Of a stretch of DNA of 64,000 bases, positions 59,009-64,000 are shown piece by piece. The stretch's first letter is position 1, and every line of letters starts with the position of its first letter. Origin of the DNA: Lineus longissimus (Eukaryota; Nemertea; Pilidiophora; Heteronemertea; Lineidae); contig NC_088317.1 of the NCBI RefSeq assembly GCF_910592395.1, positions 14,818,001 through 14,882,000 on the forward strand. Direction: 5' to 3'. The position numbers and the translations under genes were made by a program. The notes beneath the pieces were generated by a model that was given only the letters and a program-made list of their open reading frames with translations, was not told where the DNA came from and searched no databases.

Positions 59009-59233
59009 TTAAGGGTTGACCACAGGCACCACCATTTTGGCTAGAACTTGAAATCCGAAAGCTATTGATAGAAGTACTTTAAAAATAAAGATAAGGTCAA
59101 TTTAAAACCTGGTAGGCTGGAAATCAAAGAACCGACTCCCACCCATGAAATTGGCTTTTTTTAATAAGGTTTTAATTGCTTTAGGATTTCAAGCCCTATA
59201 GCCGAAATGGTTGTGCCTATGGTCAACCCTTAA
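59009..59233. mobile_element. TTAA-flanked MITE (piggyBac-like)
   Basis: TTAA at 59009-59012 and 59230-59233 flank ends GGGTTGACCACAGGCAC and GTGCCTATGGTCAACCC. The inverted repeats extend about 45 bp (to TTGAAATCC / GGATTTCAA). Total 225 bp, non-coding. Confidence 0.88.
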
Positions 59234-59341
59234 CAGCGCTTATATTACTACATGTACTAGTAAGTGCGATACCCATTACCTCACTTAGATAGTTTGTCAA
59301 CGCCTTTATTTCTAACTAACCACATGTTACTACTTTCTAAA

Positions 59342-59683
59342 ACTCGTGAATACCGGTATCGGGTGCCATTTTGAAGAGGCCTCTTGGGGTGTCATATATT
59401 GCATGTATTATAATTGGTTGTTTATACTCCATGAACAGTGTTATTTAAATGATATTGTATGCACAGGTCGTCACAGTCATTAGTTGGCCAAAGATCCGTA
59501 AGCCACACCAGCGGTTGTCAGTCAATGTTCCAGGGCGGTATGTGCATGACAATTCACAATAAAGAAGGGAACAGGGCCTACTTCGTCCTACTGGTACCGT
59601 TTTGTGAACCTCCGAAATGTTTGGTCCACTTTTTACAGCACAGAAAGGATAGGCTCCCAGTATTCACGATGACATCCCGTATA
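59342..59683. mobile_element. Inverted-repeat element family, copy C (opposite orientation)
   Basis: It runs CTCGTGAATACCGGTATCGG to TATTCACGATGACATCCCGTAT. It matches copy B in reverse, including the CCAGGGCGGTATG segment, but lacks the outermost dozen bases at its left end. Confidence 0.85.
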
Positions 59684-62332
59684 TTTTGATTACCATGATT
59701 TTCATCCACACGTGTGTATATTTAGGTGTTTTAGAATCAATGAAAGTGTAAGTGTCATTTTGATAAATTTGGTACAGCCAATCGTAAACACAGTGCGAAT
59801 TGCACTTACAGTAAATGACATGTACAGCTACCGTGTTTAACGTACACACAAATACTACACAGTGCATATGTTACGTACACATAATACATCACACAGTTCA
59901 TTCACAGTGTGTTCACTGAACTGCACCACAGATCAGAAAACGTGACAATTGCCCGATTCTCTACCAAGTGTCCTTCACATCACCTTATCATGGATATTAA
60001 CGACCAAAGCAGGGAGATGCTCCAAGCAAAGGTTATATATAGTACTACTGGTTATTCTAGTGAGACCGCTGTTACTTATGGTCCATTTCACAAGGATATG
60101 GCACTGCAAGGAGAAGAAATTAAAATGACTGAGAAAATTTCAGTAGTTTCCTGGAAATGTCTTGTTCTCGATGCATGCATTGTCTTGTTCTGGCAGTATA
60201 CGTATTTTAGGTAATATTGTATATTGGACTTTGAAGTTTCAGAAAAAGATTAAATTTTGTTCATCTGCCGCATTTTGTGTTCGCACAAAGAAAACATTTT
60301 GTGGTGGGGGTGAGTGGTGTGGGTGGACGAGGTCCTATGGGATATTGTCTTATTCCATATTTCCCTGTGTAACAATCTTACCAGGACGGATTCGCAAATA
60401 AGAAAGACGTTTTCCCTTCTGGTGGTAAAATACATCTCGTTATGCACCACACACAAACATCTCAAGTATCGAGCATTTATATTTAGTGTATTAGCACGCT
60501 AAATTTCAAATGGAAAACCACCCAAATAACCTCCGACTCATTGGTGCTTCCCTTTTGTGTCCCGAACTTGTATCTAATTTCCACGCTGGTTTCTCGCATT
60601 GACCTAGTACTATTTCCCATGAAGACCAATTCCTCTTTACCATGACCCATATTTCCCATTCGTTCTGCTTCTATTTTAGTTAAAACGTACCGGTTATAGT
60701 GAAACATGATAATAACAAAATCCCGTAAACCGAAGAAGACGCTTTGCCCGCGGCCAGTGCGAGAAACCAGCAGCATGTCGCTAGTCTTCAGGCTGCTAAA
60801 TGCATGATTAACTAGCCGTGAAATTCGGTGTGAATCCGTGATGACGGCTGGTTCAGAACATGTGCCCTTTGAGACAGCTAGACGAAAACGGATGCTGCAT
60901 ATGGTTGACGTGCAATGCGAATGAATAGAAGGGGTCGCAGAATAGCCAGTAGTGTCTCAGTGGATGCTTACATAAATTTCAACCAGCAAATGTTGATTTA
61001 GGATAAAAGCACATAGGCATAGAAATGCACAAGTCTGGTATGTTATTTGCAAGTTTCAGCGCAGCCACATAAACATGGACGAACCCGCTCATCAAATACA
61101 ATGTTTTCCCTGTCTATCGATGACACACGAACGTGGCTATCAATATCAATACGATCTACATATACGAAAAAAGTTACTTCTCTATCGCCATCCCGTGAAC
61201 GGCCCATCGATGAACGCATAACATGGTTACATGCGTGAATCAGATTCTGGTCCAATTCCCTTCATTGCCCTGGGGCGAATATCCCGCAGCTATCGACTGG
61301 CCTATTGTTATGTGCAGATGATGAAGATATTACCAGACTGTGACAGGCTGTTCGGTCCCCACGGTTAACACGAGTAGTGGCGGATTCGAGATACAGATAC
61401 AGTGGAATTGTTGCGAACATGGCAAAACCAAACCTCGGGAAAGAGTATGTTGCGAGGTATAAAAACTGCAAAGGAGAAACTGCAAAATTGTTGCACAACA
61501 TCATATTTCACGACCGGCAAAAATATCAGGGGGGGGGGGGTCGTACAAATATATAGCATGACCACAAAGAAGGAACAAAGAGTTGTGTCTACTGCACGTT
61601 GCTAGCTTTCAAGATCGTGTGTTGACAGTGATATTCGTGCATTCTTTAAGCCCCGGTCTCGAGTTCAATGCTTTTGCTCAAAGCGGCTCGAATTCAAATT
61701 TTACACGTGAAAATGACACCACAATATGCTACATGAAGTTATGCAAGCAACCACCTTCTCGATCAACCACCTCTTACTTGATTGTACGCATTATCAAACA
61801 AGATTTTATTTGTAGTATTCCTTGCGAATGTTAACCGTCTTTGAAGACAGTGTCATCTGCAGAGAAGTTGGCTATAAATACGTGTTAAAGCTTTAAATCG
61901 AAATTACTTTGAAACTCTAAGCAAGCTGCGTATTAACGATATCAAGTTTGCGTTGCTACAAAGCGATGTTCACGTCTTTGAAGTTCTTGTTCCCGCCGCT
62001 GGCGTCAGTTTAAATACTTATATAGCAGATCGAAAGCCCTTATTCAAAGCAGTTTATCCTACATCATTTTCCGATGATTCTCAATATAAACAACACCAGA
62101 CAGTCTTCTTGGTTTTATAATAATTGTTTAGGAAAATAACAATTTCCTAGAGAAGACTTTCGTAAGAATATATCTTAAACCAGAATCCTGAATACTAAGT
62201 TTGCAAGAACAGAATCCTGTACGAATTTTAGCAGGATTTCTAACCAGGGTGTTCAAAAATCAAAGTCTTTGAATTCTTAATTCTCAAGTTTCTAAACAAC
62301 TTTCATTCAAGACCTTATCAACATCATCATAG
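59684..62332. other. Intergenic, no gene recognised
   Basis: It contains a G homopolymer (61529-61540) and a GCTATAAATAC word (61869) that is TATA-like in isolation. Overlapping short open frames have no recognisable features. Confidence 0.55.
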
Positions 62333-62469
62333 AGTGATTTCACAGTCAGCCATGTTGGAGGGCAGAACAATTATTTGCCGTGCCTGACTTCACTGAATCA
62401 AATGCTGTCATGGTCACTGGTACTGACGTCCTCCAGCATGGCAGGTGATGACGTCACGTGAAACCACTC
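62333..62469. mobile_element. Short MITE-like inverted repeat with CACGTGACGTCA end
   Basis: The left GAGTGATTTCACAGTCAGCC, CATGTTGGAGG and the right CCTCCAGCATGGC...TGACGTCACGTGAAACCACTC are imperfect inverse complements over about 35 bp. It is about 137 bp long. Confidence 0.55.
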
Positions 62470-62651
62470 CATAGACGAATGAAGCATGTATGAAACAAGA
62501 GTGTTGAGAAGATGACTATGAAGTCATAACGAAAGAAAGCGGCCAGTATCGATAGCTTATTAGCCAGAAGCGCTAGGAAAACGAGCGTCAAACAAGCTAT
62601 AAGCAGTAATTGGCGAACACTATAATCTTCCGTGTTATCTAATTGAACCAT
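62454..62651 (-). CDS. Unrecognised hydrophobic open frame, possible first exon
   Basis: A 65-codon minus-strand frame beginning MVQLDNTEDYS, followed by two hydrophobic stretches (LLLIACLTLVFLALLA and FIVIFSTLLFHTCFI). It could be the start of a small membrane protein, but I know no family for it. Its last codons run into the inverted repeat at 62333-62469, which argues against it being a complete gene. Chance is a serious alternative. Confidence 0.15.
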   Translation of the reverse strand: MVQLDNTEDYSVRQLLLIACLTLVFLALLANKLSILAAFFRYDFIVIFSTLLFHTCFIRLWSGFT

Positions 62652-63934
62652 GATCAGATCCGCTCATTAGGGCTTTCACTAGCCTCGGGCGTGGAGACCG
62701 GCTTCTTACACTGATGAATACAGACGCAACCTGCCCTTGATGTGCATCAGCATGTACATTGCATGTACACCTTTTCTTGTTTAGAGCATTGATTATGTGC
62801 AAAATACGTTTCTTTTATGGAAGGAATCTAATTGGTTCACAATGTGATCCATATTTTTGCCTCTAAATTTGTGTTTTCCGTCGTTTTTCTCCTTGAAATG
62901 TATCATTATAGGTCTTTTTATTCTTGTTTTGAAAGTAAACAGACTCAAAACACGATTGTTTGTTTTTTATCCGTTTTTATATACACACGTGTAATAGAAC
63001 ATAACTCGCAAGATCAATCATTAAATTCAAGACACCATTTTCATGAGAAAAAAACCATTACACTCACAGTACAATGTACAATGTAATAAACCTGTTAAAT
63101 GGCTATTCCCCAAGGACTCGTTTTAACCTTCAGCAATTCATCGATAACAATTGTATTGTATTTGGCTACAAGGAAACCTGCAGCTTGCTGTGTGTCACGG
63201 AAAAAGCTAATCTGGCTTAATCAATGGTCACGTGACTAGTAATTGACAGGTATGATGTTGCCGTCAATCAATTGCTGTGTTTGCCGTGTAAACTGTAAAT
63301 AAGATTAGTTATGCGATGTCAATAAATCATGATGCGTTTTGGGCCGAGGACAGAAGTTTCAAAGTTATCTTAAGTTCTTTGAAAAAAAGATATCACTGCA
63401 CTGTTACTGCACTCAGCTCATTCTATGTACTTTATGTGTATGCACGCTCCATACGTACATGCCACATCGTTTACTGCGCATGCACTAATATCAGTTCATC
63501 CAAATGGTACTAAACGTCTATGTCCTCCATCCACAGGTGTACACTGCACTCAGTCCATTTTTCGTATTCGAAATGTGTCGACGCTATAGCATTCCGCGAT
63601 AATGACGTCACTGCAGCTGCTGCCCTCTATTTCCCCATCGCTGAATCGCTGAATTACAGGCAATGTCGGACAAACATGCAGTTTCGTAATGGATTCAGGC
63701 TTTCTAACTAGGGCAGTTAGATTCAATCTGGCACATGTCCGAGTGTTGGAAATACTACATAATTGTTCTGAATATTTCTCTCTCTGACTCTATGGTATCA
63801 TTCATGCTAAAAACAATGCAGGGTCAAAGATAATTGACTTTGAAATAAGCTCAAATGCGTAGAAATAAGTGTCGATGTCCGACTGTCACGTGACTAAAAC
63901 GTCATCACTATCTTATTCAAATGACCTTGTGAGC
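62652..63934. other. Intergenic, right edge
   Basis: No gene is recognised. A palindromic TGACGTCA (CRE-type) lies at 63603-63610. Confidence 0.55.
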
Positions 63935-63943
63935 TATAAATAG
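63935..63943 (+). promoter_or_regulatory. Candidate TATA box near window end
   Basis: TATAAATAG in a GC-flanked setting (GAGC...TAACGTCGCGG). If real, transcription would start about 63965-63970 and the gene would lie beyond the window. Confidence 0.3.
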
Positions 63944-64000
63944 TAACGTCGCGGAATGCTATTAGCCGGTATTGGTGCGTTCTGTTCACATAGGCCTATT

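Overview
This is a window of animal (metazoan) nuclear DNA. Genes are broken into short exons by GT-AG introns of about 0.3 to 5.4 kb. The spaces between exons are AT-rich and full of small non-coding transposon relics, minisatellites and ACATGTACATGT-type simple sequence. Three protein-coding genes can be read. The combination (a mitochondrial-clan-like cytochrome P450, an MPEG1/perforin-2 gene with one intron, and a natriuretic-peptide-receptor-type membrane guanylate cyclase) points to an invertebrate. Because MPEG1 is generally absent from insects and nematodes, a mollusc, annelid, brachiopod, hemichordate or lancelet is more likely. The species cannot be fixed from the sequence alone.

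Layout. (1) 1-1955, plus strand: the last three coding exons of a cytochrome P450, cut by the left edge of the window. (2) 3211-7109, minus strand: a complete two-exon MPEG1 gene (766 codons) convergent with the P450. Its single intron carries a GC-rich inverted-repeat transposon whose edge lies 9 bp inside the splice donor. A perfect 77-bp palindrome lies about 330 bp upstream of the start codon. (3) 7110-10451: intergenic DNA with a 60-bp and a 285-bp tandem duplication. (4) 10452-45004, plus strand: a complete 21-exon receptor guanylate cyclase. Every splice junction keeps the reading frame, and the exons join to a 1090-residue protein: signal peptide, ANF-receptor ectodomain, one membrane span, pseudokinase, coiled linker, cyclase catalytic domain. 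Its introns hold most of the repeats, including an 83-bp x 7 array, a 49-bp x 17 array, several MITEs, a tRNA-derived SINE and two copies of a palindrome cluster. (5) 45005-64000: about 19 kb with no recognisable gene but many repeats: three copies of one inverted-repeat family, a pair of long inverted repeats around 3.5 kb, a TTAA-flanked MITE, and a TATA-like promoter signal at the extreme right edge.

The genes do not form a pathway. The P450 is a haem monooxygenase, MPEG1 is an innate-immune pore-forming protein of the endolysosome, and the guanylate cyclase makes cGMP in response to an extracellular peptide. I found no convincing rRNA, tRNA, CRISPR or bacterial-type feature. The strongest unexplained structures are repeat architectures: a transposon-bounded minisatellite, an indel-free minisatellite open in several reverse frames, and the perfect palindrome and splice-adjacent MITE at MPEG1. 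I do not see a clear new multi-gene system.
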